Shown here: in pieces, positions 27,900 through 36,531 of the stretch
How positions within the stretch are numbered: the stretch's first letter is position 1
Layout: every line of letters starts with the position of its first letter
From: Streptomyces sp. SPB162
GTDB taxonomy: Bacteria; Actinomycetota; Actinomycetes; Streptomycetales; Streptomycetaceae
Assembly (NCBI RefSeq): GCF_029504575.1
Contig: NZ_JAQFII010000001.1
Coordinates: 3,045,001-3,109,000 of the forward strand
Direction of reading: 5' to 3'
DNA length: 64,000 nt
The notes under the pieces: generated by a model
The model's input: only the letters and a program-made list of their open reading frames with translations
Database searches by the model: none
Told to the model about the DNA's origin: nothing
Position numbers and translations under genes: made by a program

Positions 27900-29723
27900 A
27901 TGCGGGACAACGGCGTACGGGGCGGTGGGGCCCGAGATGCCTCAGGGTCGGGAGACCCCGGTTGGGACGAGAGCTTGTACCAGGACCGTGAGCAGGGCGG
28001 GGGCCCGCACACGGGCCACGAGGGGGACGGATCCGGCGACGGCACCGCCTCCCGCACGGGCTCCCATCCGAGCCCCGGGGCGGGCACCGTCACCGGCGCG
28101 GTCACCGACGCCTCGCTGGTCGGCGGCGGCACGCCCTCGGTACCCAGGCAACGGGACGGCGGTGCCCGGGGGGGCGGCGGCCACCGCCGCGCCGGCGGCC
28201 GGCGACAGCCCCGCAGCCGGAAGAGCCGGATATTCCGCTGGGTGGCGGGCACGCTCTCGCTGCTCATCCTGGCCGGCGCCGGCGCGGGGTACGCGTACTA
28301 CGAGTACCTCGCCGGGAAGATCCGCACCGGTGACCTGAACAGCGGCAAGAGCGACGTGGCGCCGTCCAAGGCGAACGCGAACGGCGACACGCCGCTCAAC
28401 GTCCTGGTGCTCGGTTCCGACGCCCGCAACTCCGAGGCCAACAAGGAGCTGGGCGGCGCCCGTGACACGGCGGGCGAGCCGCCGCGTGCCGACGTCATCA
28501 TGCTGATGCACATATCCGCGGACCGCAGCAACATGTCCGTGGTCAGCATCCCCCGCGACACCCGGATGTCCATCCCGGAGTGCACGGACTCCGCGACCGG
28601 CAAGGTGTACAAGGCGACCGACAAGGACATCGTCAACGAGTCGCTGGGCCGCGGCGGCGCGGGCTGCACCCGCGCGGCGATCCAGAACCTGACCGGCGTC
28701 TACATCGACCACTGGATGACCGTCGACTTCGCCGGCGTGGTGAAGATGGCCGACGCCGTGGGCGATGTCGAGGTCTGCGTCAACCAGAACATCTGGGACC
28801 GCTCGACCAAGGCGCAGAAGGGCGGCTCCGGTCTCAAGCTGAAGGCGGGCACCTGGCCGATCAAGGGCGAGGTGGCGTTGCAGTGGCTGCGCACCCGGCA
28901 CGCGTTCGGCGACGACGCGGGGCGCGCCAAGGCGCAGCACATGTACCTCAACTCGATGATGCGCAGACTGCAGAGCCAGAGCCTGTTCACCAACCCGGGC
29001 AAGCTGAACAACCTGGCGACGAAGGCGATGGAGGCGTTCCGGGTCTCGAAGGAGATCGGAACGCCGAAGAAGCTCTACGACCTCGGCATGGAGCTCAAGA
29101 GCGTGCCGGCGAACCGGATCACGATGATGACGATGCCGCACCTCGCCGACCCGCTCAACCGCGACGCCCACTACATCCCGTCCCCGGCGGACGCGGCGAA
29201 GGTCTGGACGCTGCTGCGCAACGACGTCGCCATGGACGCCAACGGCACGGCGGCGAACACGCCGAAGCCCACGCCGACCAAGTCCGGGCCGCCCGCCGCG
29301 GCTCCGGCGAGCATCGCGGTCAGCGTCGTGAACGGCACCGCGGGCGACAAGAACGGCACGTCCGTGCAGAGCCGGGCGTCCACCGTCTCCAAGGCGCTGA
29401 ACAGCGCCGGTTTCACCAAGGCGAAGGCCAATCAGACCCCGAAGCCCAGCAAGGGTACGCTCGTCAACTACCCGACGAGCGCCGGTGAACAGGGCAGGGC
29501 CGACGCCCTGGCCGTCGCCACCGCACTGAAGATCCCGGCGGGCTCGGTGAAGGCGGCGGGCGACGTGTCCGGCGTCTCCGTGATCATCGGTGCCGACTGG
29601 ACCACGGGCACCGACTACGCCAAGACGGCTCCGGGCGCCGGTTCCGTGCCGACCACGGCGGACGCGCTGAACGGCACCGACAAGCGCTGCATGGACGTCT
29701 ACAAGCCCTACCAGTGGAAGTAG
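27900..29723 (+). CDS. LCP family wall-polymer ligase 3 with LytR_C domain
   Basis: A 607-residue LCP protein. The long hydrophilic N-terminus is Gly/Arg/Asp-rich; the helix is WVAGTLSLLILAGAGAGYAY. LCP core: NVLVLGSDARNSE, RADVIMLMHIS, VSIPRDTRMSIPEC, VYIDHWMTVDFAGV, and RTRHAFGDDAGRAKAQ. LytR_C follows (IAVSVVNGTAGDKNG), ending with a cysteine near the C-terminus (KRCMDVYKP). ATG 27900 is preferred because AGGGGGGG lies directly before it; an in-frame ATG at 27879 overlaps the LCP 2 stop as ATGA and may also be used. Closely related to LCP 4, suggesting tandem duplication. Confidence 0.9.
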   Translation: MRDNGVRGGGARDASGSGDPGWDESLYQDREQGGGPHTGHEGDGSGDGTASRTGSHPSPGAGTVTGAVTDASLVGGGTPSVPRQRDGGARGGGGHRRAGGRRQPRSRKSRIFRWVAGTLSLLILAGAGAGYAYYEYLAGKIRTGDLNSGKSDVAPSKANANGDTPLNVLVLGSDARNSEANKELGGARDTAGEPPRADVIMLMHISADRSNMSVVSIPRDTRMSIPECTDSATGKVYKATDKDIVNESLGRGGAGCTRAAIQNLTGVYIDHWMTVDFAGVVKMADAVGDVEVCVNQNIWDRSTKAQKGGSGLKLKAGTWPIKGEVALQWLRTRHAFGDDAGRAKAQHMYLNSMMRRLQSQSLFTNPGKLNNLATKAMEAFRVSKEIGTPKKLYDLGMELKSVPANRITMMTMPHLADPLNRDAHYIPSPADAAKVWTLLRNDVAMDANGTAANTPKPTPTKSGPPAAAPASIAVSVVNGTAGDKNGTSVQSRASTVSKALNSAGFTKAKANQTPKPSKGTLVNYPTSAGEQGRADALAVATALKIPAGSVKAAGDVSGVSVIIGADWTTGTDYAKTAPGAGSVPTTADALNGTDKRCMDVYKPYQWK

Positions 29724-29728
29724 AGGAC

Positions 29729-31450
29729 GTGGAGCACCGTCGAAGCAGAGGCACGGCGACGCGGGGGGTTCCCCCGCGGAACAACCCCTCCGAGCACGGC
29801 TGGGACGACAGCCTGTACGAGTCGGACTCGGCCGCGGAACCCGGCACGACCTCTGCAGAAACGTCTCGGCAGGCGGCGCCGCCGGCCGCCGGCCACCGCC
29901 GGGGCACCTCCCGGTCCCGCAAGGCACCGAAGAGCCGCAGGCGGCGGACGCTGCGCTGGATCGGGATCGGCACCGCCGTGGCGGTCCTCGGCACGGCCGG
30001 CGCGGGGTGGGCGTACTACGAGCACCTCAACGCGAACATCAAGAAGGACGAGCTCAACCTCAGCGACGCCAAGCTCTCCAAGTCGCAGGCCAACGCCGAG
30101 GGCCAGACGCCGCTCAACATCCTGCTGATGGGCTCCGACAGCCGGAACTCCGACGAGAACGTCAAGCTCGGCGGCGCCAAGGACACCCGCGGTGAGAAGC
30201 CCCGCGCCGACGTCCAGATGCTGCTGCACCTGTCGGCCGATCGCACCAACATGACGGTCATCAGCATCCCGCGCGACACCCGGGTGACCATCCCCAAGTG
30301 CACCGACCCGCACGACGGCACGGTCTACAAGAAGTCCGAGGACATCATCAACGCCAGCCTCACGCACGGCGGTCCCGGCTGCACGGTCGCCACGTGGGAG
30401 GAGATGACCGGCATCTCCATCGACCACTTCATGATGGTCGACTTCGCCGGTGTGGTGAACATGGCCGATGCCATCGGCGGGGTCCCGGTCTGCGTCGACA
30501 AGAACATCTACGACAAGCAGTCGGGCCTCAAGCTCAAGGCCGGTACCACGACCATCAAGGACGAGCAGGCCCTGCAGTGGCTGCGCACCCGGCACGGCTT
30601 CGAGGACGGCACCGACCTCGGCCGTACGCACGCGCAGCACATGTACATGAACTCGATGATCCGCGAGTTGAAGAAGGGGGCGAAGCTCACCGACCCGGGG
30701 CAGCTCACCGGCCTGGCCGAAGCGGCGACCAAGTCGGTCACCGTCGACAAGGGGCTCGGCACCGTCAAGAAGCTGTACGACCTGGGCAACGAGCTGAAGA
30801 AGGTGCCCGCCAACCGGATCACCATGACCACGATGCCGTGGAACTGGGACCCGCAGAACAAGGCGCACGTCATCCCGAAGCCCGGTGACGCCGACAAGCT
30901 CTTCGCGCTCGTGCGTGCGGACAACCCGGTCGACGGCAAGGCCAAGGCACCAAAGCCCGGAGCGGCCACCACCACGAGCGCCGCGCCCGCCGACGTGACG
31001 GCGCCCAAGGGCGAGATCGCCGTCACCGTGCGGAACGGCACCGCCACCGCGTCCCAGGCAGCGGTGAGCGGCCGCGCCAAGGCGGTCGTGAGCCGGCTCG
31101 GCGCCCTCGGCTTCGCCAAGGCCACGCCCGACACCACCCCGCAGCCGCAGGCCGACACCACGGTCAGCTACCCGAGCGACTCCCTCAAGGGCGACGCCCA
31201 GGCCGTGGCCAAGGCACTGGGCCTGCCGGACAGCGCGGTGCGGAGCTCCAAGAGCGTGACCAACGTGACGGTGGTCGTCGGCTCCGACTGGCGCTCGGGC
31301 ACCACCTACCCGAAGTCCGCGGGCAGTTCGGGCGGTTCGGGTTCGGGAGCGCCCGACAAGGCGCCGTCCAGCTCGTCCGCGCTCAACGGCGCCGACGAGT
31401 CGGCGTGCATGAAGGTGAACACGTACCCGGGCGCCCACTACGTGTGGTGA
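29729..31450 (+). CDS. LCP family wall-polymer ligase 4 with LytR_C domain
   Basis: A 573-residue LCP protein, the closest paralogue of LCP 3: both have LNxGK/AKLSKSQANA-type spacers, NILLMGSDSRNSDE, RADVQMLLHLS, ISIPRDTRVTIPKC, ISIDHFMMVDFAGV, and RTRHGFEDGTDLGRTHAQ. One membrane helix (IGIGTAVAVLGTAGAGWAYY) anchors it, and the LytR_C region reads IAVTVRNGTATASQAA. The C-terminus has a Ser/Gly linker and a cysteine (DESACMKVN). GTG 29729 has GGAAG about 8 bases upstream; GTG 29714 would overlap LCP 3. Ends four consecutive LCP genes before a bidirectional terminator. Confidence 0.9.
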   Translation: MEHRRSRGTATRGVPPRNNPSEHGWDDSLYESDSAAEPGTTSAETSRQAAPPAAGHRRGTSRSRKAPKSRRRRTLRWIGIGTAVAVLGTAGAGWAYYEHLNANIKKDELNLSDAKLSKSQANAEGQTPLNILLMGSDSRNSDENVKLGGAKDTRGEKPRADVQMLLHLSADRTNMTVISIPRDTRVTIPKCTDPHDGTVYKKSEDIINASLTHGGPGCTVATWEEMTGISIDHFMMVDFAGVVNMADAIGGVPVCVDKNIYDKQSGLKLKAGTTTIKDEQALQWLRTRHGFEDGTDLGRTHAQHMYMNSMIRELKKGAKLTDPGQLTGLAEAATKSVTVDKGLGTVKKLYDLGNELKKVPANRITMTTMPWNWDPQNKAHVIPKPGDADKLFALVRADNPVDGKAKAPKPGAATTTSAAPADVTAPKGEIAVTVRNGTATASQAAVSGRAKAVVSRLGALGFAKATPDTTPQPQADTTVSYPSDSLKGDAQAVAKALGLPDSAVRSSKSVTNVTVVVGSDWRSGTTYPKSAGSSGGSGSGAPDKAPSSSSALNGADESACMKVNTYPGAHYVW

Positions 31451-31457
31451 CCCCGGG

Positions 31458-31495
31458 TCCGCCGGCCGGGACCCGAAGCGGGCCCGGCCGGCGGA
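31458..31495. terminator. Bidirectional terminator between LCP 4 and a glycosyltransferase
   Basis: Perfect 13-bp arms (TCCGCCGGCCGGG at 31458-31470 with CCCGGCCGGCGGA at 31483-31495) with a 12-base loop, placed between convergent genes. Confidence 0.8.
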
Positions 31496-31501
31496 GCGGG
31501 A

Positions 31502-32533
31502 TCAGACGGCGGCCGTCGTCACGCTGGGGCGGCGGCTGGCGATGACCTTGTTCGCGAGGGAGCGCGGGCTGGTGAGGAAGCCCCAGCCCCAGCACATGTG
31601 CATGGTCGCGAGCGCGACCGGGATCCGTACCCGGGCGGCGAACGGCAGGCCCTTGCCCGCCGGGACCGACCCGAGCCCGATGGCGGCGAGGTACCCGGCC
31701 GGGACCACGAAGCCGAACGGGGTGACGGCCGCGCCGACGACGATGCCCGCCGCGATGGCGATGACGGCCGCCGGGGGCGCGAGGTAGCGCACGTTGACCG
31801 AGCCGCGGTGGTAGCGGGCGACGACATGGCGCCAGCGGCCGTAGTTCTTGTACTGCTTCGCCAGCTCGCGCACGTTCGGCCGGGGGCGGTAGGAGACGCG
31901 CAGCTCGGGCGAGAACCAGATGAGGTGGCCGGCCTCGCGGATTCGGTAGTTCAGTTCCCAGTCCTGGGCGCGGATGAACTCCTCGTTGTAGCCGCCCTGC
32001 TGCTCCAGCACCTCGCGGCGGAAGACGCCGAGGTAGACGGTGTCGGCCGGGGCCGCGACACCGCCGGTGTGGAAGGCCGCGTTGCCGACGCCGACCTTGG
32101 ACGTCATGGCGGCGGCCACCGCGTCCTCCCAGGCGTTCTCGCCCTCGGCGTGCATGATGCCGCCGACGTTGGCCGCGCCGGTCTCGGCCAGCAGCCGGAC
32201 GGCGGTGGCGATGTAGTCCGGCGAGAGCATCCCGTGCCCGTCGACGCGGACCACGATCGGATGGCGGGACGCCTTGATCGCGGCGTTCAGCGCGGCGGGG
32301 GTGCGGCCGGTCGGGTTGGGCACGGTATGGACCCGGGGGTCCTCCGCGACCAGTTCGGCGGCGATCTCGTCCGTGCGGTCCGCGGAGGGGCCGAGCGCGA
32401 TGACGACCTCCAGCTCACCTGGGTAGTCCTGCTCCAGGATGTGCCGCACGGAGTCGCGCAGATGACGTTCCTCGTTGAGCACCGGCATGATCACGGAGAC
32501 AGCGGGGGCGGTGGGGTCGTTGGCAGCGTTCAT
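31502..32533 (-). CDS. Family 2 glycosyltransferase, membrane-associated
   Basis: A 343-residue GT-A glycosyltransferase. The nucleotide-sugar domain starts VSVIMPVLNEERHLRDS and carries RVDGHGML (DxD-like), TVYLGVFRREVLEQQGG and the catalytic-type IRAQDWELNYRIREAGH. Two or three hydrophobic segments at about 255-310 place it at the membrane, where it may act on lipid-linked intermediates for the neighbouring LCP ligases. ATG 32533 follows a GTAACGTTTCCCGCG leader. Divergent from LCP 5 with 113 bp between them. Sugar specificity is not readable. Confidence 0.88.
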   Translation of the reverse strand: MNAANDPTAPAVSVIMPVLNEERHLRDSVRHILEQDYPGELEVVIALGPSADRTDEIAAELVAEDPRVHTVPNPTGRTPAALNAAIKASRHPIVVRVDGHGMLSPDYIATAVRLLAETGAANVGGIMHAEGENAWEDAVAAAMTSKVGVGNAAFHTGGVAAPADTVYLGVFRREVLEQQGGYNEEFIRAQDWELNYRIREAGHLIWFSPELRVSYRPRPNVRELAKQYKNYGRWRHVVARYHRGSVNVRYLAPPAAVIAIAAGIVVGAAVTPFGFVVPAGYLAAIGLGSVPAGKGLPFAARVRIPVALATMHMCWGWGFLTSPRSLANKVIASRRPSVTTAAV

Positions 32534-32646
32534 CGCGGGAAACGTTACCGCGAATGGGGGACACCGGCGTGTACGCAGCTTTGAATACTGTCCTATTTGT
32601 CTAGTCTGATCGGGTCCTTTGTCTCCCCTCGCGGAGGTGCGCCCCG

Positions 32647-34197
32647 ATGACGGTCCCGCCCGCTCGCCCGCCCGCCACTCCGCCCCGCAGGCCCCGGCCG
32701 CCGCTGAACTCCGCCCGGCGGCCGGACCGGCGGCCCGGTCCGCACGGAAGCCGGCCCGGTGGGCAGGACGGCCGGCGGCCGGTGCGCTGGACCCTGCGGA
32801 TCGCCGGGGGCCTGGCCCTGGCGATCATCACGACCAGCGGCATCGGCCACGCCGTGGTCAGCGGGGTGGGCGACGACATCGGCCGGGTGGACGCGTTCGG
32901 CGGGATGCGGAACCGCCCCGGCCCCACCAGCGGCGTCAACTTCCTGCTCGTCGGCACCGACGGACGCGACGGGCTGGATCCGGACGACCGGGAGCGCTAC
33001 CACCTCGGCGGAGCGCCCTGCCACTGCACCGACACGATCATGCTGGTGCACCTGTCGGCGGACCGCTCCCGGGTGAGCGTCGTCAGCATCCCGCGCGACA
33101 GCTACGTCATGCTGCCACCGCACGACGAGGCGTTCAGCGGCGCCCGGCACGTCAGCCACCCCGCGAAGATCAACGCGGCCTACGCGGACGGCGGCCCCCG
33201 GCTCACCGTCGCCACCGTCGAGAAGCTGACCGGGGTGCACATCGACCACTACCTGGAGGTCGACTTCACCAGCTTCATGAAGACGGTCGACGTCGTCGGC
33301 GGCATCCGGATCTGCACGGTCCGCCCGCTGAAGGATTCGTACAGCGGCCTCGACCTGCCGGTCGGCGCCTCCACGCTGAACGGCGGCGAAGCGCTGCAGT
33401 ACGTGCGCTCCCGGCACCTCGACGGCGCCTCCGACCTGGGCCGGATGCAGCGCCAGCAGCGATTCCTCGCCGAGCTCATCCACAAGATCACCAGTGGCGG
33501 CCTGCTCACCGACCCGGTGAAGCTCGGCCGGATCGCCAACACCGTGCTCGGGTCCGTCCGCGCCGACCAGGACCTCAAGCCGCGGGACCTGATCGCGCTG
33601 GCCCAGGGCCTGCGCGGCTTCTCCCCCGGCTCGTCGGAGTTCACCTCGGTGCCGATCGACGACGTGGGCTACCAGGTCAAGGGCATCGGCTCGACGGTGA
33701 AATGGGACGACGCCAAGGCCGGCAAACTCTGGGCGGCGATCCGCGCGGACCAGCCGCTGGCCGTCCACACCCCGGCCGGGGCCACCGCCAAGCGCCGGCA
33801 CGCGCAGGTCCAGGTGGACGTCGACCCGCAGTCGGTACGGGTCCAGGTCGACAACGGGACGACCGTCACCGGGCTCGGCGACCGGGTGGACAAGGCGCTG
33901 CACGCCACCGGCTTCGCCACCACCGGCGCCGCCGCCAACGCGACCGTGCACAACGCGTCGCACACCGTCATCCGTTTCGACCCGCGGTGGGACCGCTCGG
34001 CGCAGTCCCTGGCGGCGGCGCTGCCGGGCGCGGAGCTGGTGCCGGTGACCGGGCAGGGGCCGCTGATGCGGGTGACCGTCGGCGGCGCGTTCAAGGGGGT
34101 GACGCCGATCCGGGCGCAGGATCCGGCGCCGGCCACGAGCGACGGACCGGCGACCGCGGTCACCGCGGTGACCGGCGACGAGGTGGTGTGCCCCTAA
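32647..34197 (+). CDS. LCP family wall-polymer ligase 5 with LytR_C domain
   Basis: A 516-residue LCP protein. A Pro/Arg-rich cytoplasmic tail leads into a helix (LRIAGGLALAIITTSGIG). LCP core: NFLLVGTDGRDGLD, CTDTIMLVHLS, SIPRDSYVMLPPH, INAAYADGGPRLT, VHIDHYLEVDFTSF, and RSRHLDGASDLGRMQRQQ. A C-terminal LytR_C-like domain (VRVQVDNGTTVTGLGDR) and an extracellular cysteine at the end (VVCP). ATG 32647 has GGAGG 10 bases before it. It is more divergent from LCP 2-4 than those are from each other. The stop lies one base before a dispersed repeat element. Confidence 0.9.
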   Translation: MTVPPARPPATPPRRPRPPLNSARRPDRRPGPHGSRPGGQDGRRPVRWTLRIAGGLALAIITTSGIGHAVVSGVGDDIGRVDAFGGMRNRPGPTSGVNFLLVGTDGRDGLDPDDRERYHLGGAPCHCTDTIMLVHLSADRSRVSVVSIPRDSYVMLPPHDEAFSGARHVSHPAKINAAYADGGPRLTVATVEKLTGVHIDHYLEVDFTSFMKTVDVVGGIRICTVRPLKDSYSGLDLPVGASTLNGGEALQYVRSRHLDGASDLGRMQRQQRFLAELIHKITSGGLLTDPVKLGRIANTVLGSVRADQDLKPRDLIALAQGLRGFSPGSSEFTSVPIDDVGYQVKGIGSTVKWDDAKAGKLWAAIRADQPLAVHTPAGATAKRRHAQVQVDVDPQSVRVQVDNGTTVTGLGDRVDKALHATGFATTGAAANATVHNASHTVIRFDPRWDRSAQSLAAALPGAELVPVTGQGPLMRVTVGGAFKGVTPIRAQDPAPATSDGPATAVTAVTGDEVVCP

Positions 34198-34198
34198 A

Positions 34199-34390
34199 GG
34201 GTTTTGCGAAAGGAGCGCCGTTCGCCCGTCAGGGCGGGGTCCGCGGCGTCCGGTGCGGGCGACCGCACGGCGGAGGGTCGTCCTCGTACCGGACGTACTG
34301 GGACGAGGACGACAACGCAGCAAGGCGTGCGTGCCAGGCCTCGCGGACCAGGCGGGACTTTCGCAACACCCGGGACTTTCGCAACACCCC
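34199..34390. repeat. Dispersed palindromic repeat, copy 2
   Basis: About 192 bp between two convergent genes. The left end GGGTTTTGCGAAAG pairs imperfectly with CTTTCGCAACACCC at the right end, which is itself tandemly duplicated (18-bp unit CGGGACTTTCGCAACACC at 34353 and 34371). The interior matches copy 1 (7342-7508) in reverse orientation, including CGTCCTCGTACC, GACAACGCAGCAAGG-type and CGCACGGCGGAGG blocks. Confidence 0.75.
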
Positions 34391-34411
34391 GGAGGGCGTG
34401 TCAGATCCCGA

Positions 34412-34966
34412 TCAGTCGTCGAAGCCCTCGGCGGCGCGCTTCTCGCGGAGCTCCTTGATGGCCTCGCGCCGGGCGAGCCGGTGCATCCGGCGGATCTGGG
34501 CCTCCTGGTAGCGCCGCTTGTCCGTCTCGGTCTCCGGGATCACCGGCGGGACCGGCCGGGTCCTGCCGTTCTCGTCGACCGCGGCGAACACCAGGTAGGC
34601 GCTGCCGACCTGCGTCGCGGGGGTGGACTCGTTCCACCGCTCGGCCATGACGCGCACGCCGATCTCCATCGACGAGCGCCCGGTCCAGTTGCACTGGGCG
34701 CGCACGTGGACGAGGTCACCGACCCGCACCGGCTCCAGGAAGACCATCTCGTCCATCGACGCGGTGACCGCCGGGCCGCCCGAGTGCCGGCCGGCGACGG
34801 CGCCCGCCGCGTCGTCGACGAGTTTCATGATCACGCCACCGTGGACGGTGCCGAGCAGATTGGTGTCGTGCGCCGTCATGATGTGCGACAGCGTGGTGCG
34901 GGCTGCCGCCGTCGGCTTGCCCGGAAGCTCGGCCTCCGGGGTACTGCCGGCAAGATCGGTGGTCAT
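34412..34966 (-). CDS. Acyl-CoA thioesterase, hotdog fold
   Basis: A 184-residue cytosolic acyl-CoA hydrolase of the hotdog superfamily (YciA/BFIT-like). The single hotdog domain (about 20-150) has NLLGTVHGGVIMKLVDDAAG, which contains the helix with the catalytic Asp, and FLEPVRVGDLVHVRAQ. The C-terminal 35 residues are a charged helix (KRRYQEAQIRRMHRLARREA), possibly for oligomerisation. The ATG at 34966 starts with MTTDLAGSTPEAE. Downstream is dispersed repeat copy 2; upstream is the P450 gene, 51 bases away in the same direction. Substrate is unknown. Confidence 0.9.
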   Translation of the reverse strand: MTTDLAGSTPEAELPGKPTAAARTTLSHIMTAHDTNLLGTVHGGVIMKLVDDAAGAVAGRHSGGPAVTASMDEMVFLEPVRVGDLVHVRAQCNWTGRSSMEIGVRVMAERWNESTPATQVGSAYLVFAAVDENGRTRPVPPVIPETETDKRRYQEAQIRRMHRLARREAIKELREKRAAEGFDD

Positions 34967-35017
34967 GCGTCCACCATAAGCCGGGCCCGGCGCACCCTTC
35001 TCCCCGGCACCGTCCGC

Positions 35018-36260
35018 TCAGTCGCGCGGAGCCGTCAGTCGCACGGGGAGCTCGCGCAGGCTGTTGACCAGGATCGACGGGGTGTTCGCCAGCTGGTCCT
35101 CGGGCACGGCCAGGGTGAGGTCCGGGAAACGGTCGAAGAGCGCGGGCAGCGCGACCAGGGCCTCGAGACGGCCCAGGGGCGCGCCGGGGCAGACGTGCGG
35201 ACCGTAGCCGAACGAAAGGTGCCGGCCGGCGTCGCGGGTGATGTCGAACTCCTCGGCCGTCGGCCCGTGCTGCGCCTCGTCCCGGCCGATGGCGCCGTAG
35301 GAGATCATCACCGCGTCGCCCTCCTTGATGACCACGTCGCCCGTGGGGATGTCTTCGGTGGCGTAGCGGAAGAGGAAGTTGGTGGTCGGCGGCGACCAGC
35401 GCAGCGTCTCCTCGACCACCGCCGACCAGGAGGCGGCTCCCGAGCGGACGAGCGCCAGCTGGTCGGGGTGGGTGAGCAGCCCGCGGACGGCGCTGACCAT
35501 CAGGTTGATGGTGGTCTCGTGACCTGCGGCGATCATCACCAGCAGGGTGCCGATCAGCTCCTCGTCGGACAGCCGGTCGCCGCCCTCGGTGGCGGCGAGC
35601 AGTGCGCTGGTGAGGTCGTCGCCCGGCCGTCGCTTCTTCTCCGCGACGACGCCCGCGAAGAACGCGAACAACTCGCCCATCGCCGCCCGCACCTCGTCGG
35701 CGCGGCTGACGCTGCTGAAGAAGGTGTCGTACAGCGCGCGCAGCCGGGTGTCCTCGGCGGCCTCGACGCCCATCAGCTCGCTGATGACGCGCATCGGCAG
35801 TTTGAACGCGAACACGGACTTGAAGTCGACGACGGCCCCCGCCCGCGCCCGCCTCCTCCAGCTCGTCCAGGATCGCGCGGGTGATCTCCTCGATGCGCGG
35901 TCGCAGCCGCTCCATGCGGCGCGGGGTCAGCGCCTGCGCGGTGAGCAGGCGCTGCCGCTTGTGCTCGTCGCCGTCGGCGGTGACCATGCTCGTGCCGGGG
36001 GCGACCAGGCCGATCAGCGGCCACGTCGAGGGGATCTCCCCACGCGTCCAGGCACCCCAGCGGTTGATGTCCTTCACCAGGCGCGTGTCGGTGAGCAGCC
36101 GGCGGGCCTCGGCGTGGCGCGTGACGGCCCAGCACGCGACGCCGCCAGGGACCTCGATCTCGACCACCGGGCCGGCCTGCCGCAGCCGGGCGCCCTCCCC
36201 CACGAGGTCGCGTACGAGCGGGTCGAGAGCGATGCGACCGTGGTCGACTGGGCAGGTCAT
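35018..36260 (-). pseudogene. Cytochrome P450, frameshifted (possibly assembly error)
   Basis: A class I bacterial P450 of about 413 residues when the frame is restored. The N-terminus MTCPVDHGRIALDPLV is typical of streptomycete P450s. The I-helix VMIAAGHETT, the K-helix EETLRW (ExxR) and the haem loop FGYGPHVCPGAPLGRLE with the Cys ligand are all intact. The frame breaks at a C5 run (35836-35840 on the plus strand), where a C4 would give GAGAVVDFKSVFAF. Homopolymer position and otherwise perfect conservation favour an assembly error. It is divergent from the HTH regulator; no ferredoxin gene is adjacent and no substrate can be inferred. Confidence 0.88.
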
Positions 36261-36531
36261 GGTGGCCTCCAAGGGGTAACAGAAGCTGACCGTTCCGGCC
36301 GCCTCCTTGTCAATGACCATTCGCCGCACGGCATTTGGAGTCATCGACTCGTGATGCTCCCAGTCCCGCGACTGCCGGGAGCCGGTATCCGGATCATGGC
36401 CCCGCGACGCGCCCACCACACCCGTGTTGCTTCGCCGTAGTCCCACCGCGCCAACGAATGTTCACAGTCGGTCATTTGGCGGCGCTACAGTGCGGCAACC
36501 GAAAGCCGAGGACCAGGAGGGGGACGGCAAC

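Noticed and set aside
24573-31450. LytR-type transcriptional regulators
   Set aside because: The LytR/CpsA/Psr proteins here have membrane helices and the SIPRD-type catalytic core; there is no DNA-binding domain, so the regulator label is historical.
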